The notes beneath the pieces are model-generated. The model was not told where the DNA came from, searched no databases, and saw only the letters and a list, made by a program, of their open reading frames with translations. The translations under genes were made by a program, and so were the position numbers. Positions 26,507 through 35,352 of a stretch of DNA of 64,000 nucleotides are shown in pieces (positions within the stretch are counted from its first letter, which is position 1; each line of letters opens with the position of its first letter). Origin of the DNA: SHVZ01 sp041906305 (GTDB taxonomy: Bacteria; Pseudomonadota; Alphaproteobacteria; SHVZ01); contig JAYRJL010000001.1 in NCBI GenBank assembly GCA_041906305.1, positions 1,426,001 through 1,490,000 on the forward strand, given 5' to 3'.

Positions 26507-26530
26507 GTCTTTAGTCCGCGTCCCTTGAGC

Positions 26531-27376
26531 TCACGTCTGCTTCGGCGACCCCTTGCCCTTCCGAACCTGGTCCGGGCTCACCCGGATGACGAAGCGGTCG
26601 GGAAGGCGGAGATCGATGGTGACCACGTCGCGCCCGAGCACCTTCTGGTCGCGCTCGAGCTGGGCGAGCTGCGTCCAGGCGGCGGCGATGTCGGTCTCGG
26701 GTAGGCGCACGTCGATGCCGTTGTCCATCTGCAGGTTCCAGCGGCGTTCGCCGACGCGGATCGCGGCGGTGACGCGGCGCTCGAGCTGCGGCTCGGTCGC
26801 CAGCAGGGAGAGGAGCTCCGGCGCGCCCTTTGGCGCATCGTCGCCGACCAGCGTGACCAGGTGACGGAAGCGGTCGAGCCCGGAGCGCAGCACCACCGAG
26901 CCGTCGCGATCGACCAGCACCAGCTTGCCGCCGCGCTGCCAGAGCGCCATCGGAACGCGCTCCTCGATCGCGATCGCGATCACGCCGGGAAGCCGGCGCT
27001 CGACCCGCGCGTCACGCACCCAGGCGAGCTTCTTCAGCCGCTGTCGAACCGCCTCGGGGTCGACGGCGAGGATCGGCGTTCCACGCTGCACGTCGATCGC
27101 CGCCAGCATGTCGGGAGCCGCGGTCTCGTTGCGGCCGGTGACGAGCACCTCCTGCACCGAAAGGCCGAAATCCGCTGTCATCGCCAGCATTCCCTGGCCG
27201 ATCCGCTCGATGCCGCTGCCGACGGCACCGCCCTTCCACACCTGGTAGACGCCAAAGCCGCCGGCGCCGGCGACGAGCGAGACGACGAGCCCGAGCGCCG
27301 CGGGCCGGATCCATTTCGGGAGGGCGCGGCGGCGACGCGGGCGTCGCTTGTCGGAGTCGCTGATCAGGAATCGCAT
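26531..27376 (-). CDS. ftsQ: Cell division protein FtsQ
   Basis: A 281-residue bitopic membrane protein of the divisome. A basic cytoplasmic N-terminus (KRRPRRRRALPK) and one transmembrane helix (about 26-46) precede a periplasmic POTRA domain (about 73-142, SVQEVLVTGRNET ... VRDARVERRLPG) and the FtsQ beta-domain (through QMDNGIDVRLPETDI). The start ATG at 27376 lies 13 bases inside the ddl gene, so translation is coupled to ddl. It connects FtsB/FtsL to the early ring. Confidence 0.95.
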   Translation of the reverse strand: MRFLISDSDKRRPRRRRALPKWIRPAALGLVVSLVAGAGGFGVYQVWKGGAVGSGIERIGQGMLAMTADFGLSVQEVLVTGRNETAAPDMLAAIDVQRGTPILAVDPEAVRQRLKKLAWVRDARVERRLPGVIAIAIEERVPMALWQRGGKLVLVDRDGSVVLRSGLDRFRHLVTLVGDDAPKGAPELLSLLATEPQLERRVTAAIRVGERRWNLQMDNGIDVRLPETDIAAAWTQLAQLERDQKVLGRDVVTIDLRLPDRFVIRVSPDQVRKGKGSPKQT

Positions 27377-28272
27377 CGGGCCTCCTCGACCATCCAGGAG
27401 ACGAGGTCGGTGAAGGAGATGCCGAGAAAAGCCGCCTGCTCGGGCACGAGCGACAGCGGGGTCATTCCCGGCTGGGTGTTGATCTCGAGGAAGATGAGCC
27501 GGCCGGGCTCTCCCCTGGTGTCGTCGTAGCGGAAGTCCGAGCGGCTGACGCCGCGGCAGCCCAGCGTCTGGTGGGCGCGGAGCGCCACTTCCATCGCCTG
27601 GTCGAAGATCACCTTCGGCACAGGCGCCGGCAGGATGTGATCGGATTTTCCGTCGGTGTACTTGTTCGTGTAGTCGTAGAAGCCGGTGCGCGGCCGGATC
27701 TCGGTCACGGTCAGCGCCCGATCGCCCATCACCGCAACGGTGAGCTCGCGACCGAAGACATACCGCTCGACCAGAACCTCCTCGCCGTAGCGCCAGTCCT
27801 CGTCAGGCGCGAGGTTGTCGCCCTCGCGGACGATGCGGACGCCGATCGAGGAGCCCTCCGCGATCGGCTTGATCACGTAGGGGGCGTCCATCGCGCGCCC
27901 GGCGAAGGCGTCCTTGCGCGCGGCGATCTTGTGCTCGGCGAGCGGGATCCCGACGGCCAGGCAGATCTCCTTGGTCCGCACCTTGTTCATCGCGATCGCG
28001 GACGCCATCACGCCGGAATGCGTGTAGGGGATGCCGAGGATGTCGAGCAGGCCCTGGATGCGGCCGTCCTCGCCGAAGCGCCCATGCAACGCGTTGAAGC
28101 AGACATCGGGCTTCGTCTCGGTCAGCACCTTGGCGATGTCGCGGCCGACGTCGATTTCCGAGACCTTGAAACCGGCGGCCTTCAGCGCCTTCGAGCATTC
28201 ATGGCCGGTGACCAGCGAGACGTCGCGCTCGCTCGACCAGCCGCCCATCAGTACGGCCACGTGCTTTGCCAT
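27364..28272 (-). CDS. ddl: D-alanine--D-alanine ligase
   Basis: An ATP-grasp ligase of 302 residues that makes D-Ala-D-Ala for MurF. Motifs: AVLMGGWSSERDVS (N-terminal substrate loop), IKPIAEGSSIGV (Lys and serine loop for ATP and D-Ala), and LEINTQPGMTPLS (metal-binding Glu/Asn and Arg region). The start is the ATG at 28272, sharing its A with the murB stop (TGATG); a GTG three bases earlier is also possible and would give GTGA. The end overlaps ftsQ by 13 bases. Confidence 0.97.
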   Translation of the reverse strand: MAKHVAVLMGGWSSERDVSLVTGHECSKALKAAGFKVSEIDVGRDIAKVLTETKPDVCFNALHGRFGEDGRIQGLLDILGIPYTHSGVMASAIAMNKVRTKEICLAVGIPLAEHKIAARKDAFAGRAMDAPYVIKPIAEGSSIGVRIVREGDNLAPDEDWRYGEEVLVERYVFGRELTVAVMGDRALTVTEIRPRTGFYDYTNKYTDGKSDHILPAPVPKVIFDQAMEVALRAHQTLGCRGVSRSDFRYDDTRGEPGRLIFLEINTQPGMTPLSLVPEQAAFLGISFTDLVSWMVEEARCDS

Positions 28273-29192
28273 CACGCGGTCTCTCCCACGATGCGGATCT
28301 CCCAGCGAAGCTCGATGCCGCTCATCTCCTTGACGCGGCGGCGCGCTTCCTCGCCGAGATTCTCGATGTCGGCGGCGGTCGCCTCGCCGGTGTTGATCAG
28401 GAAGTTGCAGTGCTTTTCCGAGACCTGCGCGCCGCCGAGCTGGAAGCCGCGGAGACCAGCCTTGTCGATCAGCTCCCAGGCCTTGGCCCCGGGCGGATTG
28501 GCGAAGGTCGATCCGCCCGTGCGCGCGCGGACGGGCTGGCTCGCCTCGCGCTGGGCGCGGATCTCGTAGAGCCGCTCCTGAATCTTCTGCGGATCGCCCG
28601 GCTCGGCCTTGAGGACGGCCTTGGTGAAGATCCAGCTCTCCGGAACCGCGGAGTGGCGATAGGTGTGGCCGAGCTCGGCCGGCGTGAGGCGCCTGAGCGC
28701 ACCCGCGTCGTCGACGACGTCGGCGGCGATGGTCACGTCCACCATCTCGCGGCCATAGGCGCCGGCATTCATGCGCAGCGCGCCGCCGACAGTGCCGGGA
28801 ATTCCCGACATGAATTCGAGCCCGGCGACGCCCCAGCCTTGCGCCGACAGCGCGACGTTGAGATCGAGTGCGCCGGCGCCGGCCTCGACCGTGTCGCCGA
28901 CGCGGACGACTTCGGCGAAGCCGCGGCCGAGACGGATCACGACACCACGGATGCCGCCGTCGCGGACCAGAAGGTTGGAGCCGACACCGATCACGGTGAC
29001 CGGCACATCCGCCGGCGTGCCGGCAATGAACTGGGCCAGATCCTCGGCGTCCGCGGGCCGGAACAGCACGTCGGCCGGGCCGCCGACGCGGAACCAGGTG
29101 AGCGGTCCGAGCAGGGCGTTCTCGGCCAGCCGGCCGCGCACCTTCGGCAGACGATCGATCAGGCGTTCGGATGTCGTCCTGAGGGCCATCAT
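28272..29192 (-). CDS. murB: UDP-N-acetylenolpyruvoylglucosamine reductase MurB
   Basis: An FAD enzyme of 306 residues that reduces UDP-GlcNAc-enolpyruvate to UDP-MurNAc. FAD-binding stretches are TWFRVGGPADVLF, IGVGSNLLVRDGG and SGIPGTVGGALRMNAGAYG. The catalytic Ser is in GGSTFANPPG and the acid Glu in the C-terminal NTGEATA. The start ATG at 29192 overlaps the murC stop by 4 bases; a second ATG follows directly at 29189, so the exact start may vary by one codon. The lack of the extra insert domain puts it in the shorter MurB type. Confidence 0.96.
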   Translation of the reverse strand: MMALRTTSERLIDRLPKVRGRLAENALLGPLTWFRVGGPADVLFRPADAEDLAQFIAGTPADVPVTVIGVGSNLLVRDGGIRGVVIRLGRGFAEVVRVGDTVEAGAGALDLNVALSAQGWGVAGLEFMSGIPGTVGGALRMNAGAYGREMVDVTIAADVVDDAGALRRLTPAELGHTYRHSAVPESWIFTKAVLKAEPGDPQKIQERLYEIRAQREASQPVRARTGGSTFANPPGAKAWELIDKAGLRGFQLGGAQVSEKHCNFLINTGEATAADIENLGEEARRRVKEMSGIELRWEIRIVGETA

Positions 29193-30607
29193 CGGCTCTT
29201 CCTCAGGGCGGCCAGCTGTGCCGGCAGCGCGTTGGCCCAGGTGGTGATGGAGCCAGCGCCGAGGCAGACCACCATGTCGCCGGGCTTGATCAGGCCGTTG
29301 ACGATTCCGGCCAGCGCGTCGGGCGAGGGCAAGGCCAGGACGTTGCGATGACCGCGCTGCTGCAGTCCGGCAACCAGCGCGTCGCGGGTGGCGCCCTCGA
29401 TCGGAGGCTCGCCCGCGGCATAGACGTCGGCGACGATCACCGTGTCGGCGTCGTTGAAGCAGGCGCAGAATTCCTCGAACAGGCTGTGGAGCCGGGTGTA
29501 GCGATGCGGCTGCATCACCGCGATGACGCGGCCGGCCGGACACGCGGTCCGCGCCGCCTTCAGCACGGCGGTGATCTCGACCGGATGATGCCCGTAGTCG
29601 TCGATCACGGCGACGCCGTCGACCTCGCCGGTCTTGGTGAAGCGGCGCTTCACGCCGGCGAAGGTGGAGAGCGCCTTCCGCATCACCTTCTCGTCGAGGC
29701 CCATCTCGTGGCCGACCGCGACGGCGGCGAGTGCGTTCTGCACGTTGTGCATGCCGTACATCGGCAGCGACATGTCGGTCATCGTCCGTCGCTCGTTCCG
29801 CATGCGGTCGGTGACGACGACGTTGAAGCGGGCTCCCTGCGGGCCGATCTGGACGTCGATGCCGCGCACTTCGGCCTGCGGCGAGAGTCCGTATGTGACG
29901 ATCCGGCGGTCGCTGACGCGCGGGATCATCGCCTGGACCACCGGATGATCGATGCACATCGCGGCGAAGCCGTAGAACGGCACGTTTCCGACGAAGGTCT
30001 CGAACGCCTGCTGGACCTTCTCGAACGTCCCGTAGAACTCCATGTGCTCGGGGTCGATGTTGGTGACCACGGCGATCGTCGCCGGCAGCTTGACGAAGGT
30101 GCCGTCGGACTCGTCGGCTTCCGCGACCAGCCATTCGCCCGATCCCATGCGGGCATTGGTGCCGTAGGTGTTGACGATGCCGCCGATGATCGCCGTCGGG
30201 TCGAGGCCTGCCGTCTCGACCATGTGCGCGATCATCGTGCTGGTGGTCGTCTTGCCGTGCGTGCCGCCGACGGCGATCGACCATTTGAGCCGCATCAGCT
30301 CGCCCAGCATCTCCGCGCGGCGGACCACGGGAATCATGCGCGCGCGGGCGGCGACGACCTCGGGGTTGTCCGGCTTCACTGCGGACGAGTAGACGACGAC
30401 GGCGGCGTCGCCGAGGTTCTCGGCACGCTGGCCGACGGCGACGTCGATGCCGGACTCGCGCAGCCGCTTGACGTTGGCGCTCTCGGACTGGTCCGAGCCC
30501 TGGACGGTGTAGCCCAGGTTCTTCAGCACCTCGGCGATGCCGCTCATGCCGATGCCGCCGATGCCGATGAAATGAATCGTGCCGATGCTGAGCGGAAGGG
30601 CCCTCAT
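29189..30607 (-). CDS. murC: UDP-N-acetylmuramate--L-alanine ligase MurC
   Basis: A 472-residue Mur ligase that adds L-Ala to UDP-MurNAc, the first amino acid of the stem peptide. N-terminal UDP-binding motif FIGIGGIGMSGIAEVL (13-28); ATP P-loop GTHGKTT (115-121); Glu/His metal region of the central domain EADESDGTF; C-terminal domain with VIDDYGHHPVEI. Length fits the family. The stop overlaps murB (ATGA), and the start overlaps the murG stop (ATGA). Confidence 0.98.
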   Translation of the reverse strand: MRALPLSIGTIHFIGIGGIGMSGIAEVLKNLGYTVQGSDQSESANVKRLRESGIDVAVGQRAENLGDAAVVVYSSAVKPDNPEVVAARARMIPVVRRAEMLGELMRLKWSIAVGGTHGKTTTSTMIAHMVETAGLDPTAIIGGIVNTYGTNARMGSGEWLVAEADESDGTFVKLPATIAVVTNIDPEHMEFYGTFEKVQQAFETFVGNVPFYGFAAMCIDHPVVQAMIPRVSDRRIVTYGLSPQAEVRGIDVQIGPQGARFNVVVTDRMRNERRTMTDMSLPMYGMHNVQNALAAVAVGHEMGLDEKVMRKALSTFAGVKRRFTKTGEVDGVAVIDDYGHHPVEITAVLKAARTACPAGRVIAVMQPHRYTRLHSLFEEFCACFNDADTVIVADVYAAGEPPIEGATRDALVAGLQQRGHRNVLALPSPDALAGIVNGLIKPGDMVVCLGAGSITTWANALPAQLAALRKSR

Positions 30608-31743
30608 GCGGCGCTCCTTCCGGCCGTCTTGGTGGAGTCGTTGCCGTTGGCAGGCGCCGTCGCCAGCACCAGATCGGCGAGGCGCTCGGCGGCATCCACG
30701 ATGCCGACGGTCCGCGCGGCCGAGGCCATCGAGCGGAGCTTGTCGGGCAGCGCCAGCAGCGGCTGCAGGCGGGCGGCGAGTGCCTCGGCGGTGAAGGCGG
30801 TCTCCGGCATCACGATCGCCGCGCCAGCGCTCTCGAGCGCACGTGCGTTCTTGGTCTGGTGATCGTCGGTGGCGGCGGCGTAGGGCACGAGGATCGAGGG
30901 TCGGCCGGCCACCGCGGTCTCGGCGATGGTCGAGGCGCCGGCACGGCCGATCGCCAGATGCGCTGCGGCGAGCCGCTGAGGAAGATCCGAGAAGAAGGGG
31001 GAGAGTTCGGCTTCAAAGCCGATCGACGCATAGATGGCGCGAACGGCATCGAGATCGTCGGCGCGGACCTGCTGGACCAGCTTCAGGCGACGTCGCATGC
31101 CGTCCGGCAGGAGGCGGATCGCCTCGGGAATGACGCGCGAGAAGAGGCTGGCGCCCTGGCTGCCGCCGGTCACCAGCATGTTGAGAGCCCCGTCCGCGGC
31201 GAAGGCCGGGTAGGGTTGGGTCGCGAGCGCGAGGATCTCGGGGCGAATCGGATTGCCGGTATGCGCGAGCTTCGGCCGGTCCGCCGACGCGACGCCTTCG
31301 ACCTCGGCGAAGCCGGTGGCGATGCGCCGCGCATAGGGCGCGACGAGACGGTTGGCTCGGCCCACCACGGCGTTCTGCTCGTGCAGGACGATCGGTAGGC
31401 CCAGCCGATGGGCGGCCATCACGGCAGGGATCGACGCGTAGCCGCCGAACCCGACGACGACCGCAGGCTTGAGGCGGCGAAGCAGCAGCCAGGCTTGGGC
31501 GGTGCCGATCAGCAGTTGGAGACCGGCCTTCGCCTTCGCCGCGAACGAGGCGCCGGCCATGGCGGCAGCGCGGACGCGATGGACCGAAAGATCTCCGTCC
31601 GGCAGCGCGAAGGCGCCGCCGCGGCGATCGGTGACGAGGGCGATCGCGAGCCCGCGGCGTGCCAGCGCCTGGGCCAGCGCGGCGGCGGGGAACATGTGGC
31701 CGCCGGTTCCGCCGGCGGCGAGGACGATCAGCGGCCGGGTCAT
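30604..31743 (-). CDS. murG: Lipid II synthase MurG (UDP-GlcNAc transferase)
   Basis: A 379-residue GT-B glycosyltransferase on the inner face of the membrane that adds GlcNAc to lipid I, making lipid II. Motifs: the N-terminal Gly-rich GGTGGHMFPA, the acceptor motif VGFGGYASIPAV, LHEQNAVVGRANR, a central VTGGSQGASLFSR, and the UDP-GlcNAc loop GRAGASTIAET. The ATG at 31743 overlaps the ftsW stop (ATGA), and the end overlaps murC (ATGA). A C-terminal tail rich in Asn, Thr and Ala adds about 15 residues. Confidence 0.97.
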   Translation of the reverse strand: MTRPLIVLAAGGTGGHMFPAAALAQALARRGLAIALVTDRRGGAFALPDGDLSVHRVRAAAMAGASFAAKAKAGLQLLIGTAQAWLLLRRLKPAVVVGFGGYASIPAVMAAHRLGLPIVLHEQNAVVGRANRLVAPYARRIATGFAEVEGVASADRPKLAHTGNPIRPEILALATQPYPAFAADGALNMLVTGGSQGASLFSRVIPEAIRLLPDGMRRRLKLVQQVRADDLDAVRAIYASIGFEAELSPFFSDLPQRLAAAHLAIGRAGASTIAETAVAGRPSILVPYAAATDDHQTKNARALESAGAAIVMPETAFTAEALAARLQPLLALPDKLRSMASAARTVGIVDAAERLADLVLATAPANGNDSTKTAGRSAA

Positions 31744-32864
31744 GATCCGGCTCCCTGGCCGACGCGCTTGCGCGTCAGCGCCAGCATCATTCCGACGCCG
31801 AGCGCGAGGGCGAGCAGCGACGAGCCACCGTAGGAAATGAAGGGAAGTGTCATGCCCTTGGTCGGCATCAGGTGCAGCGACGAGGCCATGTTGATGAAGG
31901 CCTGCAGGCCGAACTGAACCAGAAGGCCGGTCGAGGCCAGGATCACGAATAGGTTCGAGTCCGCGCGGAGGCGGAGCAGCCCGCGAACCACGACGAAAGC
32001 GAAGAGGCCGACGACCAGAAGGCAGACGAAGAGGCCGTACTCCTCGCCGGCGACGGCGAAGATGAAGTCGGCATGCACGTCGGGGATCACGTCCTTGACC
32101 ATGCCTTCGCCGGGACCGCGGCCCCAGAGCCCGCCGTTGCGGAACGCCTCGAGCGAGCGGCTGACCTGGAAGGAGTCGCCGGCCGACTTGTCGAGGAAGC
32201 GATCGATGCGGCTCGCCACGTGGGGCAGCATCAGGTAGGCGCCGCCGATGCCGCCGACGCCGAGGATCACCAGCAGCACCACCCAGAAGATCGGCAGACC
32301 CGCGAGAAACAGCTCGGCGAACCAGATCGCCGAGATCACCACCGCCATGCCGAGATCGGGCTGGAGGAGCAGCAGCGAGACCAGCAGCAGGAAGAGCGCG
32401 GTCGAGATCAGGTTGCCGGGGACGCCTTCGCCCTTCTTCTGCTCGGCCAGCATCCAGGCCGAGACCACGGCGAAGCACGGCTTCACGAACTCGGACGGCT
32501 GCAGCGAGAAGGAGCCGAGCGCGATCCAGCGGCGCGCGCCCTTGATCTCGACGCCGTGGAAGAAGGTCAGGACCAGCATGCCGATGCCGATGCCGAGCGC
32601 GAAGACGGCGAGGCGGCGGACCTGGACCGGATTGAGCAGCGAGACGCCGATCATCAGCGCCAGCGCCGGCAGCAACAGCGCGAACTGGCGGCGGACGAAG
32701 TAGAAGCCGTCGAGATGCAGGCGCTGGGCGACGGCCGGGCTGGCCGCCAGGATCATGATGATGCCGACGAAGATGATGGCGGCGATGCCGGCGAGCGCCC
32801 AGCGGTCGACGGTCCACCACCACCGGCCGAGCACGCTGGTATCGGTGCGCGAGATCGTGGTCAT
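31740..32864 (-). CDS. ftsW: Peptidoglycan glycosyltransferase FtsW (SEDS)
   Basis: A 374-residue, ten-helix SEDS protein that polymerises lipid II at the septum together with FtsI. Recognised by KGARRWIALGSFSLQPSEF near residues 109-127, the large periplasmic loop with SRSLEAFRNGGLWGRGPGEG, PDVHADFIFAVAGEE, and the signature PFISYGGSS near the C-terminus. Adjacent murD overlaps by ATGA on one side and murG on the other. Could in principle be RodA, but its place in the division cluster makes FtsW the better name. Confidence 0.97.
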   Translation of the reverse strand: MTTISRTDTSVLGRWWWTVDRWALAGIAAIIFVGIIMILAASPAVAQRLHLDGFYFVRRQFALLLPALALMIGVSLLNPVQVRRLAVFALGIGIGMLVLTFFHGVEIKGARRWIALGSFSLQPSEFVKPCFAVVSAWMLAEQKKGEGVPGNLISTALFLLLVSLLLLQPDLGMAVVISAIWFAELFLAGLPIFWVVLLVILGVGGIGGAYLMLPHVASRIDRFLDKSAGDSFQVSRSLEAFRNGGLWGRGPGEGMVKDVIPDVHADFIFAVAGEEYGLFVCLLVVGLFAFVVVRGLLRLRADSNLFVILASTGLLVQFGLQAFINMASSLHLMPTKGMTLPFISYGGSSLLALALGVGMMLALTRKRVGQGAGS

Positions 32865-34255
32865 GCCCGTGCCCCCGGCAGCGCCTCGACCAGCTTGCGG
32901 AATGCCTCCCCGCGCGCCTCGAAGTCGGCGAACTGATCGAAGGAGGCGCAGGCAGGCGACAGCAGCACGATCGCGTTCCTGAGACCTTCGGCCTTCGCCT
33001 TTGCCGTCGCGTCGGCGACGGCCGAAGCGAGATCGCCGGAGCGCGTGTACGGAGCCCTTCCTTCCAGCGTGCGGGCGAAGCCTTCCGCCGCCTCGCCGAT
33101 CAGGAAGACGTGGCGGAGGTCGCCGAAGTAGGAGGCGAGCGGCTCGATGCCGCCTTCCTTGGCCTTGCCACCGGCGATCCAGTAGACCGACTCGTAGCAG
33201 GCGAGAGCTTTCGCCGCGGCGTCGGCGTTCGTCGCCTTGGAATCGTTGATGTAGGTGACGCCGTCGACGACGGCGATCCGCTCCTGGCGATGCGCGAGGC
33301 CGGGATAGGTCACCAGAGACTTGGCGAGCGCGCGGCTGCCGATGTCGAACACGCGACCGACCGCGTAGGCCGCGGCGGCGTTCTGCCAGTTGTGACGGCC
33401 GGGAAGCGCCGGCGCGATGTCGAGATGGAGGACGGGGTTGCCCCAGCCGCCGGTGTCGTCGGTGAGGAGCCCGTCCTCGACGTAGACGCCGCCGGAGACC
33501 AGGCGCGTCGCCGAGATTGGGGTCACCTGCTGCTTGCCGGTTTCGACGAGGTCGTCATAGATCGCCTCGGACTCCGCGTCGTCGATCGCGATGATCGCGG
33601 TGTCCTCGCTGTCCTGGCGTTCGAAGATTCGGCGCTTGGCCGCGATGTAGCCGTCCATGCCGCCGTGACGCTCGAGGTGGTCGGGCGTGATGTTGAGCAG
33701 GACCGAGACGTCGAAGACGAGGCGCTGGAGCAGCTCGAGCTGGTACGAGGACATCTCCAGTACGTAGACGCCGCCCTTGCCGAGCGGTGCCAGCGACAGC
33801 GCCGGCACGCCGAGATTGCCGCCGACCTGGACCTGGATCCCGGCTTCCTTGAGCAGATGGCCGATCAGCGTCGTCGTCGTCGACTTGCCGTTGGTGCCGG
33901 TGATGCCGATGAAGCGCGCCTGCGGGCAGGCGCGTCCCAGGAACTCGATGTCGGAGAGCAGAGGCACGCCCGCGGCCTTGGCGCGGGCGGCGGCCGGGTG
34001 CGGCTTCGGATGGGTGTGCGGGATGCCGGGGCTCATCACCAGCGCGAGGAAGCCGTCGAGGTCACCGGCGGCGAGATCCCGGCAGACGATGCCTTTCGCT
34101 TCGGCCCGGGCGCGCTTTGCCGGATCGTCGTCCCAGGCCAGGACCTCGGCGCCGGAATCCCGGAATGCCTCGGCCGCGGCAAGGCCGGAGCGGGCGAGGC
34201 CGAGCACGCCCACCTTCTCCTTCGCCACGCTGGGGATGCGGATCGCTGCGGTCAT
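32861..34255 (-). CDS. murD: UDP-MurNAc-L-Ala--D-Glu ligase MurD
   Basis: A 464-residue Mur ligase adding D-glutamate. Features: N-terminal UDP-binding GVLGLARSGLAAAEAF; the ATP loop GTNGKST (120-126); the carbamate Lys/metal region in YINDSKATNADAAAKAL; the C-terminal domain ending ACASFDQFADFEARGEAF. It starts two bases after the mraY stop and overlaps ftsW as ATGA. Length as expected. Confidence 0.97.
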   Translation of the reverse strand: MTAAIRIPSVAKEKVGVLGLARSGLAAAEAFRDSGAEVLAWDDDPAKRARAEAKGIVCRDLAAGDLDGFLALVMSPGIPHTHPKPHPAAARAKAAGVPLLSDIEFLGRACPQARFIGITGTNGKSTTTTLIGHLLKEAGIQVQVGGNLGVPALSLAPLGKGGVYVLEMSSYQLELLQRLVFDVSVLLNITPDHLERHGGMDGYIAAKRRIFERQDSEDTAIIAIDDAESEAIYDDLVETGKQQVTPISATRLVSGGVYVEDGLLTDDTGGWGNPVLHLDIAPALPGRHNWQNAAAAYAVGRVFDIGSRALAKSLVTYPGLAHRQERIAVVDGVTYINDSKATNADAAAKALACYESVYWIAGGKAKEGGIEPLASYFGDLRHVFLIGEAAEGFARTLEGRAPYTRSGDLASAVADATAKAKAEGLRNAIVLLSPACASFDQFADFEARGEAFRKLVEALPGARA

Positions 34256-34257
34256 GC

Positions 34258-35346
34258 CTACCGGATCTTCAGGGTGGAGAGGCCGGCGACGGCGAGGATC
34301 ACCGCGATGATCCAGAAGCGGATGACGATGGTCGGCTCGGCCCAGCCCTTCTTCTCGAAGTGATGGTGGATCGGCGCCATGCGGAAGACGCGTTTGCCGG
34401 TCAGCTTGAACGAGGCGACCTGGACCATCACCGAGACTGCCTCGAGCACGAAGAGCCCGCCGATGATCGCCAGCACCAGCTCGTGCTTGGCGACGACGGC
34501 GATGGCGCCGAGGGCACCGCCGAGCGCGAGCGACCCGGTGTCGCCCATGAACACCATCGCGGGCGGCGCGTTGAACCAGAGGAAGCCGAGGCCGGCGCCG
34601 ACCAGCGCGCCGCAGATGACCGCGAGCTCACCCGAGCCCGGCACGTGATTGATCTGCAGGTAGTTGGCGAAGAGCACGTTGCCGGCGAGGTAGGCGATCA
34701 GTGCGAAGCACCCTGCGGCGATGATCACCGGGCCGATGGCGAGACCGTCGAGGCCGTCGGTCAGGTTGACCGCATGCGAGGATCCCACCATCACCAGCAC
34801 GGCGAACGGCACGAACAGCCAGCCCAGCGGAACCAGCGCCGACTTGAAGAACGGGATCGCGAGCGAGGTCGCCAGCGGTTCGCGCGTGTAGAGGACGACC
34901 ATGGCCGCGGCGGCCACCGCGACGAGAACGGTCGCGGCGAGCTTGACGCGGCCGGGAAGTCCGCCCGAGGAACGGCGCGTCAGCTTCATGTAGTCGTCGG
35001 CGAAGCCGACGAGCCCGAAGCCGCCGGTCACCAGCATGACCGCCCAGACATAGGCGTTGGTCAGGTCGGCCCAGAGCAGGGTCGAGAAGAACATCGCGAT
35101 CAGGATCAGGACGCCGCCCATCGTCGGCGTGCCCTTCTTGGTCAGCAGATGACTCTCCGGCCCGTCGCTGCGGATCGGCTGGCCCCGGCCTTGCCGCGAC
35201 TTGAGCCAGCGGATCACCGGCGGCCCGAGGACGAAGGCGATGAACAGCGCGGTGACCAGCGCCGCACCTGCCCGGAAGGTCAGGTAACGGATCAGGTTCA
35301 GCGGCGTGAACTGATCGACGAGAGGCAGAAGCAGAAGATAGAGCAC
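34258..35346 (-). CDS. mraY: Phospho-MurNAc-pentapeptide translocase MraY
   Basis: A 362-residue, ten-helix membrane enzyme that moves phospho-MurNAc-pentapeptide to undecaprenyl phosphate, making lipid I. Magnesium and catalytic Asp residues are in FADDYMKL and NLTDGLDGLAIGP; FMGDTGSLALGG and the C-terminal HHHFEKKGW are conserved. The gene starts 6 bases after the murF stop (TAA at 35353-35355). Full length and without anomaly. Confidence 0.98.
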   Translation of the reverse strand: MLYLLLLPLVDQFTPLNLIRYLTFRAGAALVTALFIAFVLGPPVIRWLKSRQGRGQPIRSDGPESHLLTKKGTPTMGGVLILIAMFFSTLLWADLTNAYVWAVMLVTGGFGLVGFADDYMKLTRRSSGGLPGRVKLAATVLVAVAAAAMVVLYTREPLATSLAIPFFKSALVPLGWLFVPFAVLVMVGSSHAVNLTDGLDGLAIGPVIIAAGCFALIAYLAGNVLFANYLQINHVPGSGELAVICGALVGAGLGFLWFNAPPAMVFMGDTGSLALGGALGAIAVVAKHELVLAIIGGLFVLEAVSVMVQVASFKLTGKRVFRMAPIHHHFEKKGWAEPTIVIRFWIIAVILAVAGLSTLKIR

Positions 35347-35352
35347 GGGTTC